From the NCBI RefSeq assembly GCF_005845215.1, contig NZ_SPHO01000002.1, forward strand, positions 337,705-401,704: 64,000 nt of DNA, read 5' to 3'. A program made the position numbers and the translations under genes. The notes under the pieces are model-generated. The model was not told where the DNA came from and did not search any database. It saw only the letters and a program-made list of their open reading frames with translations. The DNA comes from Clostridium sp. 1001271st1 H5 (GTDB lineage: Bacteria; Bacillota; Clostridia; Lachnospirales; Lachnospiraceae). Of the stretch, positions 18,254 to 27,121 are shown one piece after another (position 1 is the stretch's first letter; each line of letters opens with the position of its first letter).

Positions 18254-19384
18254 TTATTTTAGCCAATACTGTTTATCCCAGAAAGTCAAAATTTGTCCTA
18301 TATTCTCCTTATTGGCACGCTCAAGAATCTTTTTCCCCCAGGCAACATCCTCTACAGCCATACCACTGGTAATGAAGATGATTTTATCATCCGGATTTAC
18401 TCTGGCCGGTGCATTGCCAATTATGACATCTCCTACGCTTTTGATAGTGTCTCCGGATAGCTTGCCCTTATAAACTGCGTCAATAACTGGAGCAGAAGGG
18501 GCCCAGGACAGGATTTCATCGCGGATGCCTTCCCGTGGGTAATCCATTTCGTGAATGAATGCCTGATGCAGTTTCCAGTTATCTGCATAGATACTGCAAT
18601 CATTAATCCAGTCTTCATTAATAAACTCGGCAGCTCCGGTCAGGCATAGTAATGCTCCCTTTTTGAGATGATTCGTATTAATGGCCGGCAGTTTTTCACC
18701 TGAAGCTGCAATATGTACGATGTCCATATCTTTTACTGCATCTTCCATAGTGTGTACAATGACTCCTTCAATACCGATTTCTTTTTCTGCATACTGCAAA
18801 AATTTTTCAGAAGCACTCTCAAATACATCATAAATGTAAACCCGTTTTAGTGTCTTGACAGCGGCAGAGATTCCCAAGAGAGCAGTCTTACCTACCATAC
18901 CTGCGCCAATAATACCTAATGTTTCTGCGCCACTGCGCGCCAAGTATTTTGACGCTACGCCAGGAACCGCGCCAGTCCGCATCTGGCTTAACAGATTGCC
19001 CGACATGAATGCCAAGGGCTTTACATTATCGGGGTCATTGAGGATAACCGAATGGATGGATCTGGGCAGACCTATCTCGCGGTTGGCGATGTTGGAACCA
19101 TACCACTTCTCTCCACATATGTGATAATCCCCTCCCAGATACGCAACCATGGCCATAAAACGACGGTCAGGACCGGCAACTGGCATCCGTGGCCCCCTTG
19201 GTTTTGGCGGAAACCAAATGAGATGCCCATGGTCGTTCTCACTGGGTCCGCCCATAAGGTAGTCGCCCTTTGCAATCAGAGCAAAGGAATCGCTTACTGC
19301 TTCCAGACACCCGTCCATGTCCATAACACCAGCTTTAATCATATCTGGCTCAGACAGAAACCTTAACCGTACACTTACATCCAT
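18254..19384 (-). CDS. Ornithine cyclodeaminase / mu-crystallin family dehydrogenase
   Basis: A 376-residue Rossmann-fold protein, first gene of the left arm, with ATG at 19384 behind AAAGGAG at nine bases. The NAD(P) site is LGIIGAGMVGKTALLG around residue 165. The N-terminal part carries KWYGSNIANREIGLPRSI and LSQMRTGAVPGVASKYLA, where R and K positions normally contact the substrate carboxylate. At 376 residues it is 50-60 longer than the pyrroline-2-carboxylate reductases usually paired with AcnX (about 310-330), so it belongs to a longer branch of the family. Likely a ketimine reductase or amino-acid dehydrogenase; the substrate is not determined by sequence. Confidence 0.88.
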   Translation of the reverse strand: MDVSVRLRFLSEPDMIKAGVMDMDGCLEAVSDSFALIAKGDYLMGGPSENDHGHLIWFPPKPRGPRMPVAGPDRRFMAMVAYLGGDYHICGEKWYGSNIANREIGLPRSIHSVILNDPDNVKPLAFMSGNLLSQMRTGAVPGVASKYLARSGAETLGIIGAGMVGKTALLGISAAVKTLKRVYIYDVFESASEKFLQYAEKEIGIEGVIVHTMEDAVKDMDIVHIAASGEKLPAINTNHLKKGALLCLTGAAEFINEDWINDCSIYADNWKLHQAFIHEMDYPREGIRDEILSWAPSAPVIDAVYKGKLSGDTIKSVGDVIIGNAPARVNPDDKIIFITSGMAVEDVAWGKKILERANKENIGQILTFWDKQYWLK

Positions 19385-19708
19385 AATAACTATCTCCTTT
19401 CTATATATGGGCGGTCCCGGTAATTCTGAGCTTCCCGAACCGCCATTTTTGGGTTCATTTTTAATGTTTACTAATTATTGGTCAGCATATACTATGAAGC
19501 AAATTAATAGGGGGGTGAAAAATGTATAAAATTAGGAAATGGGGAGGAGCTGTATGGTAAAATGAAAAGAAACATTTTGAAGTGTCTGTAACCTACTTTT
19601 ATATTGATTTTATAGCAAATGAACACTATAATCAAATATAAATAATTGAAAGTTATTATAAATATAAATAAATATTTTTTTATATCAGAAAGAAGGGGGC
19701 TGGGTATA
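19385..19708. promoter_or_regulatory. Divergent control region between the OCD gene and the LysR gene
   Basis: 324 bp of AT-rich DNA. For the LysR gene a promoter TTGAAG-17-TATATT is visible at 19577-19605. For the minus-strand operon no consensus promoter is clear, as expected of a LysR-activated promoter. A GGCGGT...ACCGCC stem (19410-19415 with 19439-19444) lies in the minus-strand leader just before the OCD ribosome site. LysR would be expected to bind here, but I see no unambiguous T-N11-A palindrome. Confidence 0.55.
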
Positions 19709-20677
19709 ATGTTTCGTATATTCCATTATCTTGATGCAGTTTGTAAAGAGCAAAGCTTTTCTAAGGCTGCACAACGGCTTTATATTTCACAGCCTTCACT
19801 TAGCATCACGATTAGAAATTTTGAAAATGAAATCGGTATTCAGCTATTTGACCGCAGCAGCTTTCCTATCCAACTTACGGATGTTGGAGTGGTGTATATG
19901 GAAGGTGTTCAGAGAATATTAGCAATCGAACATGAACTGGAAGCTTATATTGATGATATTACTGAATTGAAATCAGGCAAACTTATTTTAGGTGCAGCTC
20001 ATCTATTTGCAAGCTACCTTATACCAAGGTTTATTGCACAGTTTTCTGAGAAATATCCACAGCTTGAAATTCAATTGAAGGAGGCAGATATGTTCACTTT
20101 GCAAAACCTTCTTTTAAAGGGGGAAGTGGATATTATTATTGAAAGCGGTGAATTTGATGATGCTTTGTTTAAGGCTGTTCCACTATATAAGGAACAAACT
20201 CTTTTGGCGGTACCTTTAAGCGACCCAATTAATCTGTCTTTGGGGAGTTTTAGGCTAAGCGTTCAGGATGTTTTATCCAATCGACATATAGACGAAAGCG
20301 TGCCTTGCGTATCCTTTGTTGCATTCAGTAAGAGGCGCTTTCTGATATTGGAGAAGGGTCATGACATGCGCAATCGTCTGCTCCAGGCATGTAGGGAGAA
20401 TGGTTTTGAACCGCAAATCTGCATGGTTATTAATCAGTTGATGACAGCGTATAATATGGTGGAACAGCAGATGGCTGTTTCATTTGTTTCGGATACAATT
20501 GTTAAATTGTGCGGTAAGAAGGAGAATGTCGCATTTTATAAGATTCCGCAATCTGTTAGGAATATTAACCTAATTTACAGCAAGAATCGGTATGCTACCA
20601 AAGCGATGCAGGAATTTATCAACTTTGTGACTACTATCAGTAAGTGTGGGATTGATTCCCTGCTAAAAAAAGAATAA
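19709..20677 (+). CDS. LysR family transcriptional regulator
   Basis: 322 residues from the ATG at 19709, which follows AGAAGGGGG; a longer frame from 19646 has no site. Residues 1-60 are the LysR winged helix (FHYLDAVCKEQSFSKAAQRLYISQPSLSIT), and residues about 90-295 form the periplasmic-binding-like effector domain (LGAAHLFASYLIPRFIAQFSEKYPQLEI). It sits between two divergent catabolic arms and most likely controls both, sensing a pathway intermediate. It is followed by an intrinsic terminator, so it is not co-transcribed with the ferredoxin gene. Confidence 0.93.
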   Translation: MFRIFHYLDAVCKEQSFSKAAQRLYISQPSLSITIRNFENEIGIQLFDRSSFPIQLTDVGVVYMEGVQRILAIEHELEAYIDDITELKSGKLILGAAHLFASYLIPRFIAQFSEKYPQLEIQLKEADMFTLQNLLLKGEVDIIIESGEFDDALFKAVPLYKEQTLLAVPLSDPINLSLGSFRLSVQDVLSNRHIDESVPCVSFVAFSKRRFLILEKGHDMRNRLLQACRENGFEPQICMVINQLMTAYNMVEQQMAVSFVSDTIVKLCGKKENVAFYKIPQSVRNINLIYSKNRYATKAMQEFINFVTTISKCGIDSLLKKE

Positions 20678-20710
20678 TAGTAACCATTCGATTGATAAGA
20701 CGGATGGAGT

Positions 20711-20767
20711 AAAAGCAACCCTTTGTATAGAATGATGATTCCACCAAATATAGGCGGTTGCTTTTTT
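20711..20767 (+). terminator. Intrinsic terminator after the LysR gene
   Basis: AAAAGCAACC (20711-20720) pairs with GGTTGCTTTT (20756-20765), enclosing a 35-nt loop and ending in a T-run. It insulates the LysR gene from the oxidoreductase operon. Confidence 0.75.
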
Positions 20768-20817
20768 GTTGCACTACTATATTTATTTATTTAAATATTA
20801 TTATTATTTTTATATAT

Positions 20818-20846
20818 TTGACCGTATAGAATGTCGCCTATATAAT
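20818..20846 (+). promoter_or_regulatory. Sigma-A-type promoter of the oxidoreductase operon
   Basis: TTGACC (20818-20823), a 17-bp spacer and TATAAT (20841-20846), 125 bp upstream of the ferredoxin start. The near-consensus match suggests LysR may act here as a repressor or at a distance; the 5' leader (about 115 nt) contains an ACGTACGT palindrome of unknown meaning. Confidence 0.8.
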
Positions 20847-20970
20847 CAAGTTAAAATAACGTACGTATTTTTCAGCACCTATGTAAACCTCTATAGTGTG
20901 ACTTATAACATGGCATCTCAGTGAAGTAAATACGATATGGTTGTCAAAAGCGGCAAAAAAGGAGGCCAAG

Positions 20971-21177
20971 ATGACGTGTCATTTTAAGATTTTGTTAAAT
21001 GAAAAATGGTGTAAAGATTGTGGGATTTGTGCTGCATATTGCCCAAAGACGGTACTGGTAATAAACGAAATGAAGAAGCTTATTGTTGCGGGAGAGGAAA
21101 AATGTATTGGCTGTGGATTGTGTGAATTTAGGTGTCCGGACATGGCTATTACAGTTGAAAAGAGGGAGGTCAAATAA
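20971..21177 (+). CDS. korD: 4Fe-4S ferredoxin, delta subunit of 2-oxoacid:ferredoxin oxidoreductase
   Basis: 68 residues from the ATG at 20971 behind AAGGAGG. It carries two complete cluster motifs, CKDCGICAAYCP and CIGCGLCEFRCP, so it holds two [4Fe-4S] clusters. Position immediately before the alpha subunit gene (2 bp gap) and length identify it as the delta/ferredoxin-like subunit that passes electrons from the thiamine enzyme to external ferredoxin. It is the first gene of the right arm. The symbol follows the 2-oxoglutarate-type naming and depends on the assigned substrate. Confidence 0.88.
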   Translation: MTCHFKILLNEKWCKDCGICAAYCPKTVLVINEMKKLIVAGEEKCIGCGLCEFRCPDMAITVEKREVK

Positions 21178-21179
21178 GA

Positions 21180-22313
21180 ATGGGTAAGAATCAGCTTCTA
21201 CAGGGGAATGAGGTATGTGCATTGGCTGCGATAAATAGTGGTGTCAAATTCTCAGCCGGATATCCCATAACACCCTCATCAGAAATCATTGAAGTATTGT
21301 CGGCTAAGTTACCGGATGCCGGTGGAAAATTTATCCAGATGGAGGATGAACTTGCCAGTATGGGAGCCATTGTCGGCGCTTCCGTTATGGGCGTTAAATC
21401 TATTACAGTAACAAGCGGTCCTGGTTTTGATCTTATGCAGGAAAATCTGGCATTTGCTGCTATGGCAGAGATTCCCTGTGTGGTGGTTGATGTTCAACGC
21501 AGCGGTCCCAGCACGGGAGGGGCTACTAATCCATCGCAGGGGGACTTGATGCAGGTAAAGTATGGGAGGTCAGCGGATACCTCGGTTATTGCTCTTTACC
21601 CTAATTCAGTGAAAGAAATCTATCAGATGACGATAGAGGCATTTAATATGTCAGAGACATACATGACTCCTGTAGTTCTGCTAATGGATGAGATAATCGG
21701 ACATTTAAGAGAGAGTATCTGTATGGATGACTATTCGGATATTAAGCTCGTCACACGTAAACTTCCGGTATGTGATTCGAAAGATTACCATCCATATGCT
21801 ACAGATGAAACCGGAATTGTAAAATTGATGCCATTTGGAAACAAAGAAGGTTTTCATTATGTAATAAATGGAATGCATCATACGGAAGACGGCATGCCAA
21901 ACATCAGCCCGGTTAATACAAGGAAAACAATTTCGCGGATTAATGATAAGATTGACCGCTATGAAAGGGATATCTGGCGCTGGGAAGAAAAGAATGTAAA
22001 GGACGCAGAGATTTTGATTGTTGCATGCGGCGCGGCTTCACGTTCAGCAGCCGAAGCTGCCGATATCGCACGGAAAAAAGGGAAAGGTGTAGGCGTATTC
22101 AGACCTATAAGCATCTGGCCGTTTCCAATTGAACCATTCAGGATAGCAGCCAAGGGTGTAAAGAAGATAATTGTACCTGAAATGAACCGGGGGCAGTTGG
22201 TTCACATTATAAAAGAAAATACTCCTGAAACCATTGAAGTGGTGTCGATACAGCACTATGACGGTACTGCCATAATGCCTGAACATATTCTTAAAGCGCT
22301 GGAGGAAAACTAA
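21180..22313 (+). CDS. korA: 2-oxoacid:ferredoxin oxidoreductase alpha subunit (2-oxoglutarate type)
   Basis: 377 residues with the PFOR domain I/II layout. The N-terminus has GNEVCALAAINSG then FSAGYPITPSSEIIEVL, the signature of KorA/VorB-type alpha subunits, followed by QMEDELASMGAIVGASVMG and TSGPGFDLMQENL. The C-terminal half (from about residue 245) is the transketolase-C-like domain. With the beta, gamma and delta subunits it would oxidatively decarboxylate a 2-oxoacid to an acyl-CoA while reducing ferredoxin. 2-Oxoglutarate is favoured because succinyl-CoA-synthetase-like genes follow directly; branched 2-oxoacids remain possible. Confidence 0.9.
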   Translation: MGKNQLLQGNEVCALAAINSGVKFSAGYPITPSSEIIEVLSAKLPDAGGKFIQMEDELASMGAIVGASVMGVKSITVTSGPGFDLMQENLAFAAMAEIPCVVVDVQRSGPSTGGATNPSQGDLMQVKYGRSADTSVIALYPNSVKEIYQMTIEAFNMSETYMTPVVLLMDEIIGHLRESICMDDYSDIKLVTRKLPVCDSKDYHPYATDETGIVKLMPFGNKEGFHYVINGMHHTEDGMPNISPVNTRKTISRINDKIDRYERDIWRWEEKNVKDAEILIVACGAASRSAAEAADIARKKGKGVGVFRPISIWPFPIEPFRIAAKGVKKIIVPEMNRGQLVHIIKENTPETIEVVSIQHYDGTAIMPEHILKALEEN

Positions 22314-23123
22314 ATGAGTATGCATGATTATATAAAAGAGAAAGAATTTCCTTTGTTTATCTGTCCAGGGTGCACCCATGGAACTGTGACGAACGCGTTT
22401 CTTCATGTAGCAAGTCAGATGAATCTGGATAAAAATAATACGGTTCTTGTTTCTGCAATCGGATGTGCCGGCCGCATTCCTGTTTTTCTTGATTTTAATG
22501 TGTTGCGGGTCACCCATGGCAGAGCCCTTGCCTTTGCTACAGGGGTAAAGTTGGCAAAACCGGAAGTGAAGGTGATTGTGTTCATGGGGGATGGAGATGC
22601 CGTAGCAATTGGTGGAAATCATTTTATACATGCGGCAAGGAGAAATATCGACCTTACTGCTGTGGTGTGCAGAAACGAGATTTATGGAATGACTGGAGGC
22701 CAGTATGCGCCCACCACGCCTATGGGCTGCAAAGCGGTGACAGCTCCTTATGGTATGTTGGAACCCACCTTTGATGTATGCGATTTGGCAGCAGGAGCCG
22801 GCGCCACCTATGTGGCGCGCTGTGATGCATATCATGTAATTCACCTTCAGAAGACATTGAAAAAAGCGATGGACCATAAAGGTTTTTCTATGGTTGAGGT
22901 GGTTACCAGTTGTCCGACTCAGTTTGGACGCAGAAATAAGATGCCTGACCCGGTTGATATGCTGAACGACATAAAAAATTCTTCAATCATGAAAGAAGAA
23001 GCCGAAAAGCTAAGTAAGGAAGAATTGGATGGAAAAAACGTAATCGGTGAATTTGTAAACATAGCCAGGCCGGAGTTGTGTGATTCATTTATGAAACTGG
23101 TGGAACGGCGCAAATCAAAATAA
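22314..23123 (+). CDS. korB: 2-oxoacid:ferredoxin oxidoreductase beta subunit (thiamine diphosphate binding)
   Basis: 269 residues. It has the CPGCTHGTVTNAF motif near the N-terminus, the IGCAGR segment, and the thiamine diphosphate-magnesium motif GDGDA with its downstream asparagine region (CRNEIYGMTGGQYAPTTP). Cysteines around CPGC and SCPTQFGRRN are those used for the catalytic [4Fe-4S] cluster in this family. ATG at 22314 directly abuts the alpha stop. The length and motifs fit KorB/VorA better than pyruvate oxidoreductase beta subunits. Confidence 0.9.
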   Translation: MSMHDYIKEKEFPLFICPGCTHGTVTNAFLHVASQMNLDKNNTVLVSAIGCAGRIPVFLDFNVLRVTHGRALAFATGVKLAKPEVKVIVFMGDGDAVAIGGNHFIHAARRNIDLTAVVCRNEIYGMTGGQYAPTTPMGCKAVTAPYGMLEPTFDVCDLAAGAGATYVARCDAYHVIHLQKTLKKAMDHKGFSMVEVVTSCPTQFGRRNKMPDPVDMLNDIKNSSIMKEEAEKLSKEELDGKNVIGEFVNIARPELCDSFMKLVERRKSK

Positions 23124-23137
23124 AGGGGTAGTCGAAT

Positions 23138-23695
23138 ATGGATAACAGTGAACGTATTTATGAAATATGTCTTGGCGGTATCGGTGGACAGGGCGTCATG
23201 CTTATGGCCAAGATAATGGGGGAAGCGTTGTCAAATGACGGATACAATGTCCTGCAGACACAGGCCCACGGAATTGAAGCAAGGGGTGGAATTTCATATG
23301 GAGAGGTTTTATATGGCCATGGTGAGATAAACAGACTTTGTGTTACAAAACCAGATATACTGCTTGCCCTCAGCGAATCTGCCTTATCTGCGTATGCCGG
23401 TAAGGTGCCGGAAAATGGATATATCTTTTATGATACTTATATGATAAAGGATGAATACAGGGATAACCTGCACAAGATTTATGGAGCGCCCTTTACTGAA
23501 ATAGCAATCAAAGAGCTGGGGAGCGCCATATACGCCAATTTAATCGCCATGGGATTTATCAATGGGATTACAAAAATCATAAATCCTGTTATTCTGCAGG
23601 GGGCTTTGCAGGTATGTGTTAAATCAAACAAGAAAAATAACTGTAAGGCATTGCAGCGCGGCTATGAAGAAGTAAAAAAATATAATGCAGAATGA
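23138..23695 (+). CDS. korC: 2-oxoacid:ferredoxin oxidoreductase gamma subunit
   Basis: 185 residues with the POR gamma fold: GGIGGQGVMLMAKIMGEAL at the N-terminus, then QAHGIEARGGISYGEVLY, TKPDILLALSESAL, and NLIAMGFINGITKIINP at the C-terminal side. It lies 14 bp after the beta gene, behind an AAGGGG-type site, and completes the four-subunit enzyme. All four genes are intact and in the order delta-alpha-beta-gamma. Confidence 0.92.
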   Translation: MDNSERIYEICLGGIGGQGVMLMAKIMGEALSNDGYNVLQTQAHGIEARGGISYGEVLYGHGEINRLCVTKPDILLALSESALSAYAGKVPENGYIFYDTYMIKDEYRDNLHKIYGAPFTEIAIKELGSAIYANLIAMGFINGITKIINPVILQGALQVCVKSNKKNNCKALQRGYEEVKKYNAE

Positions 23696-23723
23696 GGTTT
23701 CTGCGTGTGATTGAGGTGAAAAT

Positions 23724-24869
23724 ATGAAGTTGTTTGAATATCAGGGAAAATGTCTCTTTTCAAACTACGGATTGAGAGTACCTGAGGGCGAGGTTCTTTT
23801 TTCTGCGGATGAAATAGAAGAAAAGACAGAAGGTATCAAATTCCCGGCCATGGTTAAAGCCCAGATTCTCGCCGGAGGCAGAGGAAAAGCCGGAGGCGTA
23901 GTACGCGTAAATAATGCAGAACAGCTAAATGACCAAGTGGCCGGAATGCTGGGCAGAGAGATAAAAGGCAAAACAGTGGACGCTGTTTTAATCGAACAGA
24001 TGGTGGACTTTATCGACGAATATTATATTTCCATTACAATGGATGTACGGTCAAGGATGCCGATGATTATGTTCAGTGCCTGCGGAGGTGTGGATATAGA
24101 ACAGGTCGCAGCGTCAAATCCTGAAAAGATAGTAAGAGTAATTATTGATCCACTAATCGGAGCCCAGTCATTCCATGTAGAGAAAATGTGTACAATATCC
24201 GGAATAACGGATAAGAACATTAAGAGATACCTTATGGATGTCGTTTCAAAGTTATATAAATTGTATATAGAATATGATGCCATGGTAGTTGAGATAAATC
24301 CTCTCATGATTCTTTCCGACCATACAATCATAGCTGCAGATGCAAAGGTTGAAATTGACGACAGCGCAGTTGCCAGACACAATGATATTAAGGAATGGAA
24401 AGCAATGCTTAAGATGGATCCTTTGGTAAAAGAAGGGTCGGAGGCCCACTTGTTGTATATCGATGTTGACTCTGAGGGAAATGTGGGTGTCATAAGTAAC
24501 GGCTCCGGTATGGTTATGACTTGCGTAGACTGGATTGCACATGTGGGCGGAAAGGTGGCCTGTGGGCTTGATTTGGGGGGAGGAGCAACATCCGACCGTG
24601 TAGCTAAGGCCGTAGAATTAGTAGCTAAAAATAAGCGTGTCAAGACTATATTGATAAGTATATTTGGCGGAATAACCCGATGCAATGAGATATCGGAAGG
24701 AATACTAAGGGCAACTGCCGAAATGAAGCCGGCCATACCTATTGTAGTAAAACTTGACGGAACTAATAAGGAAGAAGGCATGGCGATTTTGACAAACGCC
24801 AATAACAAAGATGTCCGGATTGCAAAGGATATTAAAGAGGCTGCTTTAAAGGCAATGCTGCTGCAGTAG
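23724..24869 (+). CDS. sucC: Succinyl-CoA synthetase beta-like subunit (ATP-grasp acyl-CoA ligase)
   Basis: 381 residues, the usual SucC length. It opens with KLFEYQGKCLFSNYGLRVPEG, then MVKAQILAGGRGKAGGV (ATP-grasp lysine and glycine loop), EINPLMI (metal-binding acidic site) and SNGSGMVMTCVDW with LDLGGGA in the ligase domain. In the forward direction it would conserve energy as ATP or GTP from succinyl-CoA made by the preceding oxidoreductase. Malate thiokinase (MtkA) is the main alternative because malic enzyme and a possible malate racemase share the operon. GTP versus ATP preference is not readable. Confidence 0.87.
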   Translation: MKLFEYQGKCLFSNYGLRVPEGEVLFSADEIEEKTEGIKFPAMVKAQILAGGRGKAGGVVRVNNAEQLNDQVAGMLGREIKGKTVDAVLIEQMVDFIDEYYISITMDVRSRMPMIMFSACGGVDIEQVAASNPEKIVRVIIDPLIGAQSFHVEKMCTISGITDKNIKRYLMDVVSKLYKLYIEYDAMVVEINPLMILSDHTIIAADAKVEIDDSAVARHNDIKEWKAMLKMDPLVKEGSEAHLLYIDVDSEGNVGVISNGSGMVMTCVDWIAHVGGKVACGLDLGGGATSDRVAKAVELVAKNKRVKTILISIFGGITRCNEISEGILRATAEMKPAIPIVVKLDGTNKEEGMAILTNANNKDVRIAKDIKEAALKAMLLQ

Positions 24870-24896
24870 CATACAGACGAAACGGAGGTACAGGTA

Positions 24897-25769
24897 GTGA
24901 GCATTCTGGTTGATAAAAATACCCGCCTTATTGTTCAGGGAATAACCGGCAGGGAGGGTACCTTTCACGCGCGGCGGATGGTCGAATATGGCACAAATGT
25001 GGTTGCAGGCGTTACACCAGGTAAGGGAGGAACATTGATTGATGATATTCCGGTTTTTAACTCTGTCGAAGAGGCTGTCAGGGAAACCGGGGCCAACGCT
25101 TCTATTTTGTTTGTTCCTGCTCTGGGAACACTCAGCGGAATAACGGAGGCTATCTCAGCCGGGATTAAATTGGTGGTTACAATTGCCGAAGGCGTACCTG
25201 TAAAGGATATGCGTATGATATATCACCTCAACCGCATAATGCCGGATCTTACTGTGATAGGCCCCAATACATTCGGGCTTATCTCACCGGGGGAGTGTAA
25301 GGTGGGTTTTATGGATGGACGTATCTATACCAGAGGACCGGTAGGTCTAATGTCGAGAAGCGCCACCAATTCATATGAAACGGTCAACGAAATGACAAAG
25401 CAGGGAATCGGACAATCCACCTGCATTGGTGTAGGGGGAGATATCATCCCCGGTAGTTCATTTGCGAAATTGCTTCCGTTGTTTGAGAAAGATGATGAGA
25501 CGAAGGCAGTTGTAATGATTGGGGAGATAGGTGGCTGCGATGAAGAAATGGCGGCGGAATACATTAAAAATCAGATGTCAAAGCCGGTTGTTGCATATAT
25601 TGCAGGCCGCAACGCCCCTAAGGGAAAGGTAATGGGGCATGCAGGTGCCATAGTGGGAATGGATGGTGTAGGCAGTGCTCAGTCTAAGATAAAAGCTTTA
25701 ACTGAAGCAGGGGTACATATTGCGGAAAGCCCGGGTGAGATTGTAGAAATAATCAAGGGATTGGTTTAA
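24897..25769 (+). CDS. sucD: Succinyl-CoA synthetase alpha-like subunit
   Basis: 290 residues from a GTG start at 24897 with ACGGAGG upstream. The CoA-binding N-domain reads TRLIVQGITGREGTFHARRM and GVTPGKGGT, followed by FVPALGT and GPNTFGLISPGECKVGFM. The phosphohistidine is H248 in MGHAGAIVG, so the catalytic residue is present. It pairs with the beta subunit 27 bp upstream. Malate thiokinase beta/alpha subunits share this fold, so the acid substrate (succinate or malate) is inferred from the upstream 2-oxoacid oxidoreductase. Confidence 0.88.
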   Translation: MSILVDKNTRLIVQGITGREGTFHARRMVEYGTNVVAGVTPGKGGTLIDDIPVFNSVEEAVRETGANASILFVPALGTLSGITEAISAGIKLVVTIAEGVPVKDMRMIYHLNRIMPDLTVIGPNTFGLISPGECKVGFMDGRIYTRGPVGLMSRSATNSYETVNEMTKQGIGQSTCIGVGGDIIPGSSFAKLLPLFEKDDETKAVVMIGEIGGCDEEMAAEYIKNQMSKPVVAYIAGRNAPKGKVMGHAGAIVGMDGVGSAQSKIKALTEAGVHIAESPGEIVEIIKGLV

Positions 25770-25849
25770 TCTGAAATGAGGCTTTGTGGCTGCTTCTGAA
25801 AACTATTTGATTAATGGGTGATTTGAAATAGGGGCAGGGAGAGAATGTT

Positions 25850-27106
25850 ATGAAGATAGAGGTTGGATTCGGTAGCGGAACGCAGTCACTGGAGATGGAT
25901 AACAGTAATTTACTGGGAATACTGCTGCCAGACACAAGCATGGAAATGGAAAACGAGGAGGTGATAGTTAGAAACGCAATGGAGCATCCTATTGGCTCGC
26001 ATAGACTTAGTAAAATTGTGTATTCGGGTCAAACAGTTGCGGTTGTCACAAGCGATATAACAAGGCCCGTACCCAGTAAATTGCTATTGCCCTTTGTTCT
26101 AAATGAACTAAACGCAGGCGGTGTTAGGGATGAAGATATAACTGTGGTTTTTGCACTGGGAATCCACAGAAAGCACACGGAAGAGGAACAGCGCAGATTG
26201 GTGGGTGACGATATATTTGATAGGGTCAGATGTATGGACGGCGATAAGGATGACTGCGTGGACTTGGGAGTTACAAGCCGTGGGACACCGGTAAATATTA
26301 CCAGGATTGTAGCTGAAGCAGATGTCAGAGTTTGTCTCGGTAATATTGAGTTTCACTATTTTGCAGGTTATTCCGGGGGAGCAAAGGCCATAATGCCCGG
26401 TGTATCTGACAGAAATGCCATTCAGAAAAATCACAGGCTAATGGTAATGCCTGAAGCCTGCGCCGGACGAATAGAAGGAAATCCCATTCGCCAAGACATT
26501 GAGGAGGCAGCCGCTATCTGCGGTGTGGATTTCATATTGAATGTGATATTGGACGAGCATAAAAGAATTGTCGGCGCTGTGGCTGGAAATGTAACAGATG
26601 CCCACAGAAAAGGATGCTTAATACTGGACAGTATGTATAGCTGCAGGATGGACAGAAAAGCTGATATCGTAATTGTTTCCCAGGGCGGCACCCCGAAGGA
26701 CATCAATTTGTATCAGACACAAAAGGCTTTGGATAACGCCAAAAATGCAGTGCGAGACGGTGGTATTATTATTCTGGTGGGTTCATGCAAGGAAGGATTT
26801 GGCGAGAAAGTATTTGAAGAATGGATGCTAACCAGCCCATCGCCGGAATATATGATTGAGCGTATAAGCCGGGACTTTCAGCTTGGGGGACACAAGGCGG
26901 CGTCTATTGCCATGGTACTGGTCCGTGCCAGAATCTATTTGGTTTCTGATATGGATAAAGATACTGTAAAGCGTATTTTTATGGAACCATTTATGTCAGT
27001 ACAGGAAGCTTACAATGCCGCTCTGAAGGAAATGGGAAAAGATGCGCAGGTATTGGTAATACCATATGGTGGGTCTACACTGCCATGCCTAATGAATGAC
27101 AATTGA
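25850..27106 (+). CDS. LarA-family nickel-dependent hydroxyacid racemase homologue (possible malate racemase)
   Basis: 418 residues. The LarA catalytic residues are all present and close to canonical numbering: D69 and R72 (SDITRP), H106 (GIHRKHTEEEQ), H169 and K179 (FHYFAGYSGGAK), and H195 (KNHRLM). The K179 position is where the nickel-pincer nucleotide is tethered in LarA. It is a much closer match to typical LarA than the homologue at 2283. It starts at ATG 25850 (upstream GGGAGAG) and is 15 bp before malic enzyme. Known members of this superfamily racemise lactate, malate and other 2-hydroxyacids; with malic enzyme next door, D/L-malate is the most economical guess. larB, larC and larE must be elsewhere. 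Confidence 0.88.
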   Translation: MKIEVGFGSGTQSLEMDNSNLLGILLPDTSMEMENEEVIVRNAMEHPIGSHRLSKIVYSGQTVAVVTSDITRPVPSKLLLPFVLNELNAGGVRDEDITVVFALGIHRKHTEEEQRRLVGDDIFDRVRCMDGDKDDCVDLGVTSRGTPVNITRIVAEADVRVCLGNIEFHYFAGYSGGAKAIMPGVSDRNAIQKNHRLMVMPEACAGRIEGNPIRQDIEEAAAICGVDFILNVILDEHKRIVGAVAGNVTDAHRKGCLILDSMYSCRMDRKADIVIVSQGGTPKDINLYQTQKALDNAKNAVRDGGIIILVGSCKEGFGEKVFEEWMLTSPSPEYMIERISRDFQLGGHKAASIAMVLVRARIYLVSDMDKDTVKRIFMEPFMSVQEAYNAALKEMGKDAQVLVIPYGGSTLPCLMNDN

Positions 27107-27121
27107 AAAAGGAGACAGTTT

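Noticed and set aside
22044..22877. 277-codon open frame on the minus strand
   Set aside because: Antisense to the korA and korB genes; no ribosome site or domain.
24023..24904. 293-codon open frame on the minus strand
   Set aside because: Antisense to sucC with a serine/isoleucine-rich translation and no motif.
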